From positions 124,001-188,000 of the forward strand of contig NZ_LQPC01000002.1 of NCBI RefSeq assembly GCF_002101705.1: 64,000 nucleotides of DNA, in the 5' to 3' direction. The translations under genes were made by a program, and so were the position numbers. Source of the DNA: Mycolicibacterium iranicum. GTDB taxonomy: Bacteria > Actinomycetota > Actinomycetes > Mycobacteriales > Mycobacteriaceae. Below the pieces are notes generated by a model. It was not told the origin of the DNA, did not search any database, and saw only the letters and a program-made list of their open reading frames with translations. This document shows, in pieces, positions 1 through 9,516 of this stretch (the first letter of the stretch is position 1; every line of letters begins with the position of its first letter).

Positions 1-1
1 C

Positions 2-1114
2 GTGACGTCGGCGCTGCCGGTCGTCGGCCGGCATATCGAACCGTTCGCGGGCATCGCGGCCCTGGGCGTATGGGGGATCCGCTACCTGCCCGACTTCGTA
101 TCTTCGGCGAGGACGCGCGTCGGCCCAACGGCTTCCGCGCAGCGCCGGGCGCACCTCGATGGTCTCGGCGACGTGATGACCGCCGGAATGGGCGGGGTCG
201 TCGCCGCGGAAACACTGGCAGACCCGTGGCCCGTCTCGAATACCGGGGCGCCGTGGCGCAACGCGTCCGGCCGTCGCCGCGGCGTCTACCGTGCGTCGGT
301 GCCCTACGGCGAGGAGCCCGGTCAGCTGCTCGATGTGTGGCGTCGCGCAGATCTCGTCGGCCCCGCGCCTGTGCTGGTCTTCATCCCAGGCGGAGCATGG
401 GTTTTCGGCAGCCGCATCCTGCAGGGCCACGAACTGATGGCTCACCTCGTGGAAATGGGTTGGGTGTGTCTGTCCGTTCAGTACCGCACCAGTCCCAGAC
501 ATCGCTGGCCCCGCCAGATCGTTGACGTCAAAGCCGCGATCGCGTGGGCCCGCAATAACGTGCACGACTTCGGCGGGGATCGCGAATTCGTCGCCGTCGC
601 CGGATGCTCGGCAGGAGGTCACATGGCGTCCCTCGTCGGGTTGACTCCCGGCGACCCGCACTGGGAGGCCGATCTTCCGGCATCTGCCGACACCTCGGTC
701 GATGCGGTGGTCAGTGTGTACGGCCGGTACGACTGGGAGGATCGGTCGACGCCCGAGCGTGCGCGGTTCATGGACTTCCTCGAGCGGGTGGTGGTCAAAC
801 GCGAACAATCCCGGAAACCCGACCTCTTCCGCACCGCGTCGCCGCTGGCGCGGGTGCACCCGGCGGCTCCGCCATTCCTGATATTGCACGGCGACAGTGA
901 CGTCATCATTCCCGTCGCAGAGGCGCGCACTTTCGTCGCGAGGCTGCGCGCCGCGTCGAACAGTCCTGTCGGCTACGTCGAACTGCCCGGCGCCGGCCAC
1001 GGATTCGACCTCACCGACGGCACGCGGACCGGCGCCGCAGTCCGCGCGATCGGGCTCTTCCTCCAGCACGTCCACCGGTCGCGCGTGGGTGCCCCGGCGG
1101 TCGCGACCGGCTAG
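2..1114 (+). CDS. Alpha/beta-hydrolase esterase, LipC-like (5' end probably outside window)
   Basis: Probable carboxylesterase/lipase of the alpha/beta-hydrolase fold. The oxyanion-hole region reads FIPGGAWVFGS (residues about 128-138), the nucleophile elbow is GCSAGG with Ser203, the acid lies in HGDSD (296-300) and the His is in GAGHGF (His333), so the triad is complete. The open frame begins with a GTG at base 2, but the first residues (LPVVGRHIEPFAG) resemble an internal stretch of mycobacterial LipC as I remember it, so some 30 N-terminal residues probably lie upstream of the window. No signal peptide is visible in the part present. Substrate cannot be read from sequence; short-chain esters are typical of the family. 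It converges on hisN, separated by about 70 bases without obvious features. Confidence 0.8.
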   Translation: MTSALPVVGRHIEPFAGIAALGVWGIRYLPDFVSSARTRVGPTASAQRRAHLDGLGDVMTAGMGGVVAAETLADPWPVSNTGAPWRNASGRRRGVYRASVPYGEEPGQLLDVWRRADLVGPAPVLVFIPGGAWVFGSRILQGHELMAHLVEMGWVCLSVQYRTSPRHRWPRQIVDVKAAIAWARNNVHDFGGDREFVAVAGCSAGGHMASLVGLTPGDPHWEADLPASADTSVDAVVSVYGRYDWEDRSTPERARFMDFLERVVVKREQSRKPDLFRTASPLARVHPAAPPFLILHGDSDVIIPVAEARTFVARLRAASNSPVGYVELPGAGHGFDLTDGTRTGAAVRAIGLFLQHVHRSRVGAPAVATG

Positions 1115-1185
1115 CCGCGACGGTCAGGTTCCGAGGTGATGCGGCCATCGAAAGCCGCCCCCGGCAACTCCCGCGACTGGGCGGC

Positions 1186-1962
1186 TCACCGCAACGCGGA
1201 CAGCACCGTGTCGTGCAGCAATCCGTTGGTGGCCAACGCACTTCCGCCGTGCGGGCCAGGCTGCCCGGCAAGGTCGGTGAACCGGCCGCCCGCCTCCCGC
1301 ACGAGGATGTCCAGCGGCGCGAGGTCCCACAGCTTCACCTCCGGTTCGACAGCGGCGTCGACCGCGCCTTCAGCGACCAGACAGTACGACCAGAAGTCGC
1401 CGTAACCGCGCACCCGCCAGACGCTGTCGAGCAGTTCGACGAATCGGGCACGCAGATCGTCCCAGCCAGTAGTCAGATCGGAGAACGACAGGCTCGCCGA
1501 GTCGAGGTCAGCGACTCCGGACACCGAAATGCGGCGCGTGGAGCCGCCGAACGACGTGAAGGCACCCTGCCCCTCGGCGGCCCACCAGCGGCGGCCAAGC
1601 GCCGGCGCGCTGACCACACCCACGACCGGAACACCGTCGGCCAGCAGGGCGATCAGCGTCGACCACACCGGCACCCCGCGGACGAAGTTCTTCGTGCCGT
1701 CTATCGGGTCGACCACCCACTGCCTGCCGGTGAACTCTTTGGTCCCGCCGAACTCCTCGCCGAATACCGAGTCATCGGGCCGGTGTCGCGCCAACCCTGC
1801 GCGAAGCAACTTCTCGGTGTCCAGGTCGGCGTCGGTCGCCGGTGTCATGTCCGGCTTCGTCTCGACGCGCAGATCGACCGCGCCGAACCGCTGCATGGTC
1901 AGTGCGTCCGCTTCGTCGGCCAGCTGCAGCGCGAGGTCAAGGTCGTCTACGGAGGTACCCAT
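1186..1962 (-). CDS. hisN: Histidinol-phosphatase, inositol-monophosphatase type (HisN)
   Basis: 258 residues, the usual length of the mycobacterial HisN protein. It would dephosphorylate histidinol phosphate to histidinol, the penultimate part of histidine synthesis, in the cytosol. The Mg-binding signatures of the inositol monophosphatase superfamily are all visible: GEE at about 68-70, WVVDPIDGT at about 82-90, and [15 protein letters not shown] near 213-227. Start is the ATG at 1962, which lies back to back with a divergent small membrane gene whose ribosome site overlaps the hisN start region. The family also contains inositol and fructose-bisphosphatases; the HisN assignment relies on overall resemblance to the mycobacterial enzyme rather than on a single diagnostic residue. 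Confidence 0.82.
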   Translation of the reverse strand: MGTSVDDLDLALQLADEADALTMQRFGAVDLRVETKPDMTPATDADLDTEKLLRAGLARHRPDDSVFGEEFGGTKEFTGRQWVVDPIDGTKNFVRGVPVWSTLIALLADGVPVVGVVSAPALGRRWWAAEGQGAFTSFGGSTRRISVSGVADLDSASLSFSDLTTGWDDLRARFVELLDSVWRVRGYGDFWSYCLVAEGAVDAAVEPEVKLWDLAPLDILVREAGGRFTDLAGQPGPHGGSALATNGLLHDTVLSALR

Positions 1963-1964
1963 AG

Positions 1965-2348
1965 GTGTCGTCCTACCATGTCGGTGTGGTCGAAATCGCG
2001 CTCATCCTTCTCATCCTCGGTGCGTTCGTCCTTTTGATCGGGCCTCGCATAATGCGCAAGCGCGGTGCAGGAAGCGATTGGCTGCAGGGGACCTTGCTTG
2101 TCACCGGGGTGAGCCCCAGGCCCGAGGGGGTTACCGGTGAGCAGTTCGTCACCATCACCGGTGTCATCAACGGTCCGACCGTCAACGAGTACACCGTGTA
2201 CACGCGATTGACCGTCGACGTGAACCAATGGCCGACGATGGGTCAGCTGATCCCCGTCATGTATTCACCCGGCAATCCGGAGAAATGGGCGTTCGGCTCA
2301 CGGCCGGAGCCGACGCCGCCGCCGCCGGACCAGCAGCCCTACAGCTAG
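1965..2348 (+). CDS. Small single-pass membrane protein, function unknown
   Basis: 127 residues. A single hydrophobic helix ([18 protein letters not shown], about 9-26) is followed by a basic patch (RIMRKRG) and a soluble domain of about 90 residues ending in a Pro-rich tail ([11 protein letters not shown]). The positive charges after the helix suggest a cytosolic C-terminal domain. I chose the GTG at 1965 because a GGAGG lies 9 bases upstream; a GTG at 1986 is possible but has no ribosome site. That Shine-Dalgarno lies inside the first codons of the divergent hisN, so the two genes share very little regulatory DNA. I do not recognise a family. It converges on fprA with only five bases between the stops. 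Confidence 0.65.
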   Translation: MSSYHVGVVEIALILLILGAFVLLIGPRIMRKRGAGSDWLQGTLLVTGVSPRPEGVTGEQFVTITGVINGPTVNEYTVYTRLTVDVNQWPTMGQLIPVMYSPGNPEKWAFGSRPEPTPPPPDQQPYS

Positions 2349-2353
2349 CAACG

Positions 2354-3730
2354 TCAGCCGTGCCCGATTCGTAGCAGTTCGGCCACACTGGTCAGCTTCA
2401 CGCGAGGTCGGCCCGACCCTTGACCCGCAGTGCGCTCGTGTTCGTCGATCAGTTTCCAGTGGTCGTTCGTCACGAGCTTGGGCTGGCGCTCGAGCAGCCA
2501 ACCCTGCACCGTGTCGGGTTGATCCGACCCGAGGTCGGCCAGCTCGGCGGTAGCGAGATCGGCCAGCAGAGTCTCGACGGTATCCGCCGAATCCTTCTTG
2601 TTGCTGCCGATGACGCCCGTCGGCCCGCGCTTGATCCAACCGACGACGTATTCGTTGCGGCTGCCCTCGATCTTCCCGTCGACGTGCGGGATCGTGCCCG
2701 CGCGTTCGTCGAATGGCAATCCCGGAGTCGGCAGCCCGCGGTAGCCGACCGCGCGGACGACGAGCTGTGCGGGAACCTCCTCGCGCTCACCGGTGTCCTT
2801 GGCCGACACCCTCCCGTCGGGGCCACTGATCAGCTCGTTGCGGCCAAGCACGATCGACTCGACACGGGAGTCGCCTTTGATCTCGATCGGCGAGGTGCGG
2901 AATCGGAAGACGATGCGGCGCTTGGCGCCCTTGGGTGCGGTGTCGGCGTATCCCCGCAACACCTTGATGTTGTTGCGCACCGTCTTACCCGCGGTTTCAA
3001 GGTCTTCCTCGGTGATATCGGCCAGGTCTTCGGGATCGACGATCACATCGACATCTCCAAGCGCTTCGAGGTCGCCGAGTTCCCGCAGTTCGAGCGTTGT
3101 GAAGGGTGCCTGCAGCGGGCCGCGCCGACCGATGATGAGTACCTCTTCGACGCCGCGGGCATGCAGCGACTGCAGGGCGTGGTCGGCGATGTCGGTCTCA
3201 CCGAGAATGTCGGGATCGCTGACGAGTATGCGTGCTACGTCGATGGCGACGTTGCCGTTGCCGACGACAACCGCCCTGCCACCTGAGACGTCGGGCGCCA
3301 TCTCCTCGAAGTGCGGGTGGGCGTTGTACCAGCCGACGAAGTCCACAGCGGCGACGCTGCCCGGCAGGTCCTCACCGGGGATGCCGAGCGACCGGTCGGA
3401 CTGGGCGCCGATCGCATAGATGACAGCGTCGTAGCGCTCGGCGAGCTCGGACGGGTGCACATGGTCCCCGACCACGAGGTTGCCGAAGAACCGAAAACGC
3501 GGGTCACCCGAAATCTTGTCGAACTGGGCGCTGATCGACTTGATCTTGGGGTGGTCGGGAGCCACTCCCGACCGCACCAGGCCCCACGGCGTCGGCAACA
3601 TCTCCAGCATGTCGATCCGGACGTCGCGCTCGGCGTCCGGGCCGCCTGCCTTGAGAAGGGAGGCGGCGGCAAAGTATCCCGAAGGTCCAGAGCCGACGAT
3701 GGCCACGTAGTACGGCCGCAAAGCGGGCAT
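2354..3730 (-). CDS. fprA: NADPH-ferredoxin/adrenodoxin-type reductase FprA
   Basis: 458 residues, matching mycobacterial FprA, a flavoprotein that moves electrons between NADPH and ferredoxins, supplying P450s and iron-sulfur pathways. The N-terminal FAD site is YVAIVGSGPSGYFAA (about 8-22); the NADP site is VVVGNGNVAIDVARIL (about 155-170); a C-terminal FAD-closing segment (VGWIKRGPTGVIGSNK) is typical of the adrenodoxin reductase family. Start is the ATG at 3730. It is divergent from prfB across 185 bases in which I see no clear operator. No ferredoxin gene is fused or adjacent, unlike FprB-type fusions. Confidence 0.93.
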   Translation of the reverse strand: MPALRPYYVAIVGSGPSGYFAAASLLKAGGPDAERDVRIDMLEMLPTPWGLVRSGVAPDHPKIKSISAQFDKISGDPRFRFFGNLVVGDHVHPSELAERYDAVIYAIGAQSDRSLGIPGEDLPGSVAAVDFVGWYNAHPHFEEMAPDVSGGRAVVVGNGNVAIDVARILVSDPDILGETDIADHALQSLHARGVEEVLIIGRRGPLQAPFTTLELRELGDLEALGDVDVIVDPEDLADITEEDLETAGKTVRNNIKVLRGYADTAPKGAKRRIVFRFRTSPIEIKGDSRVESIVLGRNELISGPDGRVSAKDTGEREEVPAQLVVRAVGYRGLPTPGLPFDERAGTIPHVDGKIEGSRNEYVVGWIKRGPTGVIGSNKKDSADTVETLLADLATAELADLGSDQPDTVQGWLLERQPKLVTNDHWKLIDEHERTAGQGSGRPRVKLTSVAELLRIGHG

Positions 3731-3915
3731 GTTTGACGCTTTCTGTCACGTGCCCGGTGCGCGCAAGGGGCTGTCGCGTCGCGGCCGGACGAGGTTCTGG
3801 CCCCGACTCTAGAACGCGACGAACGTCATCGACGGCATTCGGAGAGGTCGATGCGAAATCAGTCGGTGTGGTCGACAGTCCGGCGTTGTCGGCGGAGTAG
3901 GTAACCTGAATCCCC

Positions 3916-5028
3916 GTGGATCCCGACCGCCAAGCCGACATCGCCGCTCTCGACGCCACGCTGACCACAGTGGAGCGTGTCGTCGACATCGATGGGCTTC
4001 GCGAGAAGATCACGCAGCTCGAGCAGCAGGCATCCGATCCGAAACTGTGGGACGACCAGGCGCACGCACAGAAGGTCACCAGCGACCTGTCGCACGCGCA
4101 GAACGAGTTGCGGCGTGTCGAGGAATTGCGCAGCCGCGTCGACGACCTGCCCGTGCTCTACGAACTCGCCGCCGAGGAGGGTGGGGAAGACGAACTCGCC
4201 GAGGCCGACGCCGAGCTCGCGAAGCTCCGCGAGGACATCGAGGCGATGGAGGTCCGCACACTGCTGTCGGGCGAATACGACGAGCGGGAAGCACTGGTCA
4301 ACATTCGTTCCGGTGCGGGCGGCGTCGACGCCGCCGACTGGGCCGAGATGTTGATGCGGATGTACGTCCGCTGGGCCGAGAAGCACGACTATCCCGTCGA
4401 GATCTTCGACACCTCCTATGCCGAAGAAGCCGGGATCAAGAGCGCCACCTTCGCCGTCCACGCGCCCTACGCCTACGGCAACCTGTCCGTGGAGCAGGGC
4501 ACCCACCGGCTGGTGCGGATCAGCCCGTTCGACAACCAGAGCCGGCGCCAGACCTCGTTCGCCGACGTCGAGGTGCTACCCGTGGTGGAAACCACCGACC
4601 ACATCGAGATCCCCGAGGGCGACGTCCGCGTCGACGTCTACCGGTCCAGCGGCCCGGGCGGACAATCGGTGAACACGACCGACTCGGCGGTGCGGCTCAC
4701 CCACATTCCGACCGGAATCGTGGTCACCTGCCAGAACGAGAAGTCTCAGCTGCAGAACAAGGTGTCGGCGATGCGCGTTCTGCAGGCGAAGCTGTTGGAG
4801 CGCAAGCGCTTGGAGGAGCGCGCCGAGATGGACGCCCTCAAAGGTGACGGCGGCAGCTCCTGGGGCAACCAGATGCGGTCCTACGTCCTACACCCCTATC
4901 AAATGGTGAAGGATCTGCGCACCGAGTACGAGGTGGGCAATCCCGCCGCGGTGCTCGACGGCGACATCGACGGATTCCTCGAAGCAGGGATCAGGTGGCG
5001 CAACCAAAAAGACGACAGCGACGACTAG
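3916..5028 (+). CDS. prfB: Peptide chain release factor 2
   Basis: 370-residue class I release factor that recognises UGA/UAA and triggers peptidyl-tRNA hydrolysis. The catalytic GGQ lies in [18 protein letters not shown], and the stop-codon recognition tripeptide SPF is present in [11 protein letters not shown], which marks RF2 rather than RF1. The start is a GTG ([13 protein letters not shown]). The frame is continuous from start to stop: the internal UGA and programmed +1 frameshift used for autoregulation of prfB in many bacteria are absent. The gene opens a rightward string; the mscS-like gene starts three bases after its stop. Confidence 0.95.
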   Translation: MDPDRQADIAALDATLTTVERVVDIDGLREKITQLEQQASDPKLWDDQAHAQKVTSDLSHAQNELRRVEELRSRVDDLPVLYELAAEEGGEDELAEADAELAKLREDIEAMEVRTLLSGEYDEREALVNIRSGAGGVDAADWAEMLMRMYVRWAEKHDYPVEIFDTSYAEEAGIKSATFAVHAPYAYGNLSVEQGTHRLVRISPFDNQSRRQTSFADVEVLPVVETTDHIEIPEGDVRVDVYRSSGPGGQSVNTTDSAVRLTHIPTGIVVTCQNEKSQLQNKVSAMRVLQAKLLERKRLEERAEMDALKGDGGSSWGNQMRSYVLHPYQMVKDLRTEYEVGNPAAVLDGDIDGFLEAGIRWRNQKDDSDD

Positions 5029-5031
5029 CCC

Positions 5032-6003
5032 TTGAACAGCACGCTTCTTGCATTCGATTTCGCGTCCCGATGGCACGGCTTCTGGCGGGGCGACATCGGC
5101 GTGTGGATTCTCGACCGCGGTGTCCGCATCGCGCTGCTGCTGATCGGCGCATTGCTGGCCGCGCGGTTCATCAACTGGACGGCGCAGCGTGTCGTGCGTC
5201 GCATCGACGCCGAATACCAGGAAAGCGACCAACTGGTGCGCTCGGAGAGCGCCAAACACCGCCAGGCGGTGGCGTCGGTGATCTCCTACGTGTCGGTCGG
5301 CCTGCTTTTCGTAATGGTCGCCGTGCAGATCACCGACGTCCTGGCGATACCCATCGGCTCACTCGTCGCTCCCGCCGCCGTGATCGGTGCCGCGCTCGGT
5401 TTCGGTGCCCAGCGACTCGTCCAGGACTTGCTGTCGGGGTTCTTCATCATCACCGAGAAGCAGTACGGCTTCGGCGACCTCGTCGCGCTCACCGTCTCCG
5501 GTATCGCCCTACCCGCCGAGGGCACCGTCGAAGACGTGACGCTGCGCGTGACGAAGCTTCGGTCGTCCGAGGGCGAGATGTTCACCATTCCCAACGGTCA
5601 GATCGTGAAGACGGTCAATCTGTCCAAGGACTGGGCCCGTGCGGTCATCGACATCCCGGTTCCCGCATCGGCTGATCTCAACCGGGTCAACGACGTGCTG
5701 CACGAGGTGGCGAACAAGGCCACCGACGATCCGCAGCTGCACGATCTTCTTCTCGATGCCCCCCAGTTGATGGGCGTGGAAAGCATCGAATTGGACACGG
5801 TGACCCTGCGGATGGTGGCGCGCACGCTGCCGGGCAAGCAGTTCGAAGTGGGCAGGCGAATGCGCATTCTTGTGATCCGGGCTCTGCGCATCGCGGGGAT
5901 CGTCGCACCCGGCGAAGTGGCCCCGCCGGTCGTCGCAGCCATCCCGCATCCCGCGAGATCCGACGCCGACAAGAGCACCGCACGGACGGACCCGGAGAAG
6001 TGA
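5032..6003 (+). CDS. MscS-family mechanosensitive channel
   Basis: 323 residues. Three hydrophobic segments are visible: about 24-44 (GVRIALLLIGALLAARFI), 82-104 and 107-135. The third is Gly/Ala-rich (AAVIGAALGFGAQRLVQDLLSG) and runs into FFIITEKQYGFGDLV, the standard MscS pore helix followed by the cytosolic beta domain. It would release solutes on hypo-osmotic shock. The start is TTG at 5032, three bases after the prfB stop, and the stop overlaps the next start in GTGA, so translation is probably coupled. The C-terminus is a basic/acidic tail of about 25 residues. Its position between prfB and ftsEX matches the M. tuberculosis order prfB-Rv3104c-Rv3103c-ftsE as I recall it. Confidence 0.85.
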   Translation: MNSTLLAFDFASRWHGFWRGDIGVWILDRGVRIALLLIGALLAARFINWTAQRVVRRIDAEYQESDQLVRSESAKHRQAVASVISYVSVGLLFVMVAVQITDVLAIPIGSLVAPAAVIGAALGFGAQRLVQDLLSGFFIITEKQYGFGDLVALTVSGIALPAEGTVEDVTLRVTKLRSSEGEMFTIPNGQIVKTVNLSKDWARAVIDIPVPASADLNRVNDVLHEVANKATDDPQLHDLLLDAPQLMGVESIELDTVTLRMVARTLPGKQFEVGRRMRILVIRALRIAGIVAPGEVAPPVVAAIPHPARSDADKSTARTDPEK

Positions 6004-6515
6004 AGTTCACCTTGAGGAGACGAGAGGGAGAGGGCCGCAACTGGCCCCATTACATCTTCGGCGGGCGCATGCGGACGTCCACGGCAGGCCTGTTGCTCGC
6101 GTTCGTGGCGCTGTTCTGGGTGAACCAGAACTATCAACCCGCCCCGCCTGCCACCACCGTGGATCCCGGCCAGCAGGTGGTGCCGCCGGGCTTCGTGCCC
6201 GACCCGAACTACACGTGGGTGCCGCGCACCAACGTCCAGACCCGTGAGCCCGAATTCACGACCACCACGCCGCGCACCACCACGACGACGACCACCACGA
6301 CGCCGGAGACGACCACGTCGACGACGGCACCGGAGACGACGTCGAGCACCCCCGTCGGGCCGGTGGTTCCGTTCGGTCCGTCGACGACCGTCATCGACCC
6401 CGACGGGCCGGGACCGCAACGCCCCGAGACGTTCACTCAGGCGCCACCGATCGTCCCGCCGACCACGGTCGCGCCACCGGAAGCGACACCGACGACGACG
6501 CCGCCGCAGCCCTAG
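6000..6515 (+). CDS. Single-pass membrane protein with Pro/Thr-rich extracytoplasmic tail
   Basis: 171 residues. A basic N-terminus (MKFTLRRREGEGRN) precedes one helix (TSTAGLLLAFVALFWVNQ, about 25-42), then a long tail dominated by Thr, Pro and Glu (runs of TTTTTTTTT and PETTTSTTAPE), ending in Pro/Thr repeats. By the positive-inside rule the tail is outside the membrane, where it may span the periplasm or be O-mannosylated; the latter is inference. Start is a GTG overlapping the mscS stop (GTGA). The gene keeps a fixed place just upstream of ftsE in mycobacteria (M. tuberculosis Rv3103c), suggesting a role in envelope or division, but no enzymatic domain is present. Confidence 0.8.
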   Translation: MKFTLRRREGEGRNWPHYIFGGRMRTSTAGLLLAFVALFWVNQNYQPAPPATTVDPGQQVVPPGFVPDPNYTWVPRTNVQTREPEFTTTTPRTTTTTTTTTPETTTSTTAPETTSSTPVGPVVPFGPSTTVIDPDGPGPQRPETFTQAPPIVPPTTVAPPEATPTTTPPQP

Positions 6516-6559
6516 TGCCAAGGTAACGACAAGCGACCCCGCTACACTGGCGTGCCGTG

Positions 6560-7249
6560 ATGATCACCCTCGACCGTGTGTCAAAGCAGTACAAGTCGTC
6601 CGCCCGTCCGGCGCTCGACAACGTCTCGGTCAAGATCGACAAGGGTGAGTTCGTCTTCCTCATCGGGCCGTCGGGTTCCGGCAAGTCGACGTTCATGCGT
6701 CTGCTGCTGGCCGAGGAGAACCCGTCGTCGGGTGACATCCGGGTCTCCAAGTTCCACGTCAACAAACTGTCCGGCCGGCACATCCCAGGTTTGCGTCAGG
6801 TCATCGGCTGCGTGTTCCAGGACTTTCGGCTGCTCCAGCAGAAGACGGTGTTCGAGAACGTCGCGTTCGCGCTCGAAGTGATCGGCAAGCGGGCCGACAC
6901 CATCAATCGTGTGGTGCCCGATGTCCTCGAGATGGTCGGTCTGTCGGGCAAGGCGAACCGGTTGCCCGCCGAGCTGTCCGGCGGTGAGCAGCAGCGCGTC
7001 GCGATCGCCCGCGCGTTCGTGAACCGGCCGCTTGTGCTGCTGGCCGACGAGCCCACCGGAAACCTGGATCCCGAAACCAGCAAGGACATCATGGACCTGC
7101 TCGAGCGCATCAACCGGACGGGCACGACGGTGGTGATGGCCACTCACGACCACCACATCGTCGACTCGATGCGCCAGCGCGTCGTCGAACTCGAACTCGG
7201 CCGGCTGATTCGCGACGAACAGCGCGGCGTCTACGGAATGGATCGCTAA
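6560..7249 (+). CDS. ftsE: Cell-division ABC ATPase FtsE
   Basis: 229 residues, standard length. FtsE is the cytosolic ATPase of the FtsEX complex, which uses ATP hydrolysis to activate a septal peptidoglycan hydrolase through FtsX. Walker A is GPSGSGKST, the signature is LSGGEQQR and Walker B is [11 protein letters not shown], followed by the switch His in MATHDHHIV. An in-frame GTG immediately precedes the ATG at 6560; I prefer the ATG because mycobacterial FtsE begins MITLD. It is followed directly by ftsX with no gap. Confidence 0.95.
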   Translation: MITLDRVSKQYKSSARPALDNVSVKIDKGEFVFLIGPSGSGKSTFMRLLLAEENPSSGDIRVSKFHVNKLSGRHIPGLRQVIGCVFQDFRLLQQKTVFENVAFALEVIGKRADTINRVVPDVLEMVGLSGKANRLPAELSGGEQQRVAIARAFVNRPLVLLADEPTGNLDPETSKDIMDLLERINRTGTTVVMATHDHHIVDSMRQRVVELELGRLIRDEQRGVYGMDR

Positions 7250-8146
7250 GTGCGCTTCGGATTTCTCATCAACGAGGTCCTCACGGGGCTTCGTCGCAAC
7301 GTGACCATGACGGTCGCAATGATCCTCACCACCGCCATTTCGATAGGCCTGTTCGGGGGCGGCCTGCTGGTGGTGCGGTTGGCTGATCAGTCGCGCGCTA
7401 TCTATCTGGACCGTGTGGAGAGCCAGGTCTTCCTCACCGGCGACGTGGCCGACAACGACCCGACGTGCGACAACGACCCGTGTAAGGCGTTGCGGCAGAC
7501 CATCGAGGATCGTGACGACGTCCGTTCCGTGCGGTTCCTCAACCGCGACGAGGCCTACGAAGACGCGATTCGGAAGTTCCCGCAGTACAAGGATGTCGCG
7601 GGCAAAGACGCGTTCCCTGCGTCGTTCGTGGTCAAGCTCAACGATCCCGAACAGCACCAGAACTTCGACGAGGCGATGATCGGCCAGCCTGGTGTGCAGA
7701 GCGTGCTGAACCAGAAAGATCTGATCGACAGACTCTTCGCCGTCCTCGACGGCATCAGCAACGCGGCCTTCGCGGTGGCGCTCGTGCAGGCGATAGGCGC
7801 AGTTCTGTTGATCGCCAACATGGTTCAAGTCGCGGCGTACACCCGCCGCACCGAGATAGGCATCATGCGACTGGTTGGTGCCACCCGCTGGTACACACAG
7901 CTGCCGTTCCTGCTTGAGGCGATGCTCGCCGCGTTGATCGGCGTGCTGATCGCCATCGGGGGATTGATTCTCGTGCGAGCGTTGTTCCTGGAGAACGCGC
8001 TCGACCAGTTTTATCAGGCGAATTTGATTGCCAAGGTCGACTACGCTGACGTTCTCTATTACAGCGCGCCGTGGATGTTGTTCCTCGGCTTGGCGATGTC
8101 CGGTGTCACGGCCTACGTCACGCTGCGGCTCTACGTACGAAGGTAG
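7250..8146 (+). CDS. ftsX: Cell-division membrane protein FtsX
   Basis: 298 residues, four transmembrane segments: one N-terminal ([23 protein letters not shown]), then a large extracytoplasmic loop of about 130 residues, then three C-terminal helices (near 170-195, 220-245 and 268-290). This is the FtsX/MacB-like permease layout. The loop contains the Cys pair in [11 protein letters not shown] typical of mycobacterial FtsX and is the part that contacts the hydrolase partner (RipC in mycobacteria, from published work). Start is the GTG at 7250, directly after the ftsE stop. Confidence 0.93.
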   Translation: MRFGFLINEVLTGLRRNVTMTVAMILTTAISIGLFGGGLLVVRLADQSRAIYLDRVESQVFLTGDVADNDPTCDNDPCKALRQTIEDRDDVRSVRFLNRDEAYEDAIRKFPQYKDVAGKDAFPASFVVKLNDPEQHQNFDEAMIGQPGVQSVLNQKDLIDRLFAVLDGISNAAFAVALVQAIGAVLLIANMVQVAAYTRRTEIGIMRLVGATRWYTQLPFLLEAMLAALIGVLIAIGGLILVRALFLENALDQFYQANLIAKVDYADVLYYSAPWMLFLGLAMSGVTAYVTLRLYVRR

Positions 8147-8148
8147 CG

Positions 8149-8646
8149 GTGTCCAAGAAAGCCAAGCCCAGCAAGGACAGCAACAACCAGGTGGTGGCGT
8201 CCAATCGCAAGGCTCGGCACAACTATTCGATCCTGGAGACCTACGAGGCCGGTGTGGCGCTGGTCGGCACCGAGGTGAAGAGCCTGCGTGAGGGTACGGC
8301 GTCGCTCGCCGATGCGTTCGCCACCGTCGACGATGGGGAGATCTGGTTACGCAACCTGCACATCCCCGAGTATCACCACGGCACCTGGACCAATCACGCA
8401 CCGCGCCGAAACCGCAAGCTGTTGTTGCATCGCAAGGAGATCGACAACCTGGTCGGCAAGATCCGCGACGGCAATCTCACGCTGGTTCCGCTGTCGCTGT
8501 ACTTCACCGGCGGCAAGGTGAAGGTCGAGCTGGCACTGGCCCGCGGTAAGCAGGCCCACGACAAGCGCCAGGACATGGCCCGTCGCGACGCAGCACGTGA
8601 GGTCACTCGCGAACTCGGCCGGCGCGTCAAGGGCATGCCCTCCTGA
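8149..8646 (+). CDS. smpB: SsrA-binding protein SmpB
   Basis: 165 residues. SmpB binds tmRNA and delivers it to stalled ribosomes for trans-translation. Typical segments are visible: [22 protein letters not shown] near the N-terminus, a central [10 protein letters not shown], and a basic C-terminal tail ([21 protein letters not shown]) that becomes helical in the empty mRNA channel. The open frame extends further upstream into ftsX, but the GTG at 8149 (VSKKAKPSK), two bases after the ftsX stop, is the proper start. Its RNA partner ssrA is 3.3 kb downstream on the same strand. Confidence 0.95.
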   Translation: MSKKAKPSKDSNNQVVASNRKARHNYSILETYEAGVALVGTEVKSLREGTASLADAFATVDDGEIWLRNLHIPEYHHGTWTNHAPRRNRKLLLHRKEIDNLVGKIRDGNLTLVPLSLYFTGGKVKVELALARGKQAHDKRQDMARRDAAREVTRELGRRVKGMPS

Positions 8647-9488
8647 CGGGCATCCTCAGCGCCCTCATCGCGGCGCTGGGCTACGGCGTCAGCGACTTCG
8701 TCGGGGGAATCGCCTCACGCCGGGTCGCCGCCCTGCGAGTGGTGATCGTGTCCTATCCGCTGGCGCTGATACTGCTGACGGTCGTGTCTTCGGTGGCCGG
8801 CGGGCAGCTCAGCACCCAGGCGGTGCTGTGGGGCTTGCTCGCCGGGATAGCTCAAGCGTTCGGCGTGTGGTGGTTCTATGCGGCGCTGGGTGAGGGACCC
8901 ATCTCGGTGGTGTCTCCGCTGACTGCGGTATTGGTCGCGGGCATACCCGTCGCCGTAGGTCTCGCGATGGGGGAACGACCGGGTGCTTGGCCCGCGGTCG
9001 GCGTCGTACTGGCGCTGGTGGCGATCGTGCTGGTCAGCCGGGACACTACCGACGAAGATCTCCGGCCGCATCGCTTCACACCCCGGGTGGCGCTGCTGAC
9101 CGTTGGGTCCGGAGTCGCCTTCGGGATGAATTTCGTCGTCCTCGACCAGGTCCCGCCCGAAGCGAACCTTTGGCCCCTGGTCTTCGGTCGAATCGCAGCC
9201 ACCGCCATCGTGTTCGTCGCCGCGTTGGCGACAGCGAACCTGGTTTTTGAACGCGGTGTGCCGCTACGTTTGGCGTTATTCGCCGGTGTGCTCGATTCGG
9301 TTGCCAATATCGCCACGCTAATGGCCCTGCAGTCGTCATTATTGTCGCTAGCCGGTGTGCTGGTGGCGCTCTATCCTGCGGCGACGGTCGTGTTGGCGAT
9401 TGCGGTGCTGCGCGAACGAGTGACTCGCTGGCAGTCGGTTGGCATGGCGCTGGCGCTTGCTGCCGTCGTGATGATCGCGGCAGGTTAA
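8643..9488 (+). CDS. DMT-superfamily (EamA-type) transporter, probable CTG start
   Basis: About 281 residues and ten hydrophobic segments in two homologous halves, the EamA/drug-metabolite transporter fold; substrate unknown. The first GTG in frame is at 8739, but that would delete the first helix. Continuing upstream the frame reads [19 protein letters not shown], a normal DMT N-terminus, and the only candidate initiation codon is CTG at 8643, overlapping the smpB stop as CTGA. An AAGGG lies seven bases upstream of it. This makes a non-standard CTG start coupled to smpB termination the best reading. If the CTG is not used, a protein of 249 residues lacking the first helix would begin at 8739. 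Confidence 0.75.
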   Translation: MTGILSALIAALGYGVSDFVGGIASRRVAALRVVIVSYPLALILLTVVSSVAGGQLSTQAVLWGLLAGIAQAFGVWWFYAALGEGPISVVSPLTAVLVAGIPVAVGLAMGERPGAWPAVGVVLALVAIVLVSRDTTDEDLRPHRFTPRVALLTVGSGVAFGMNFVVLDQVPPEANLWPLVFGRIAATAIVFVAALATANLVFERGVPLRLALFAGVLDSVANIATLMALQSSLLSLAGVLVALYPAATVVLAIAVLRERVTRWQSVGMALALAAVVMIAAG

Positions 9489-9516
9489 GCGGCGCTCGTT
9501 TGAGGGCAACCGACTG

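Noticed and set aside
3985..4010. Programmed +1 frameshift in prfB
   Set aside because: No in-frame UGA or slippery CUUUGAC is present near codon 25; the frame is uninterrupted.
6244..6515. Separate gene in another frame over the Thr/Pro-rich region
   Set aside because: Arg/Pro-rich products in the other frames simply mirror the ACC/ACG repeats of the Thr-rich tail.
6581..8401. 606-codon open frame on the minus strand across ftsE, ftsX and smpB
   Set aside because: It is antisense to three conserved genes with clear motifs and has low-complexity composition. High-GC DNA produces long antisense frames.
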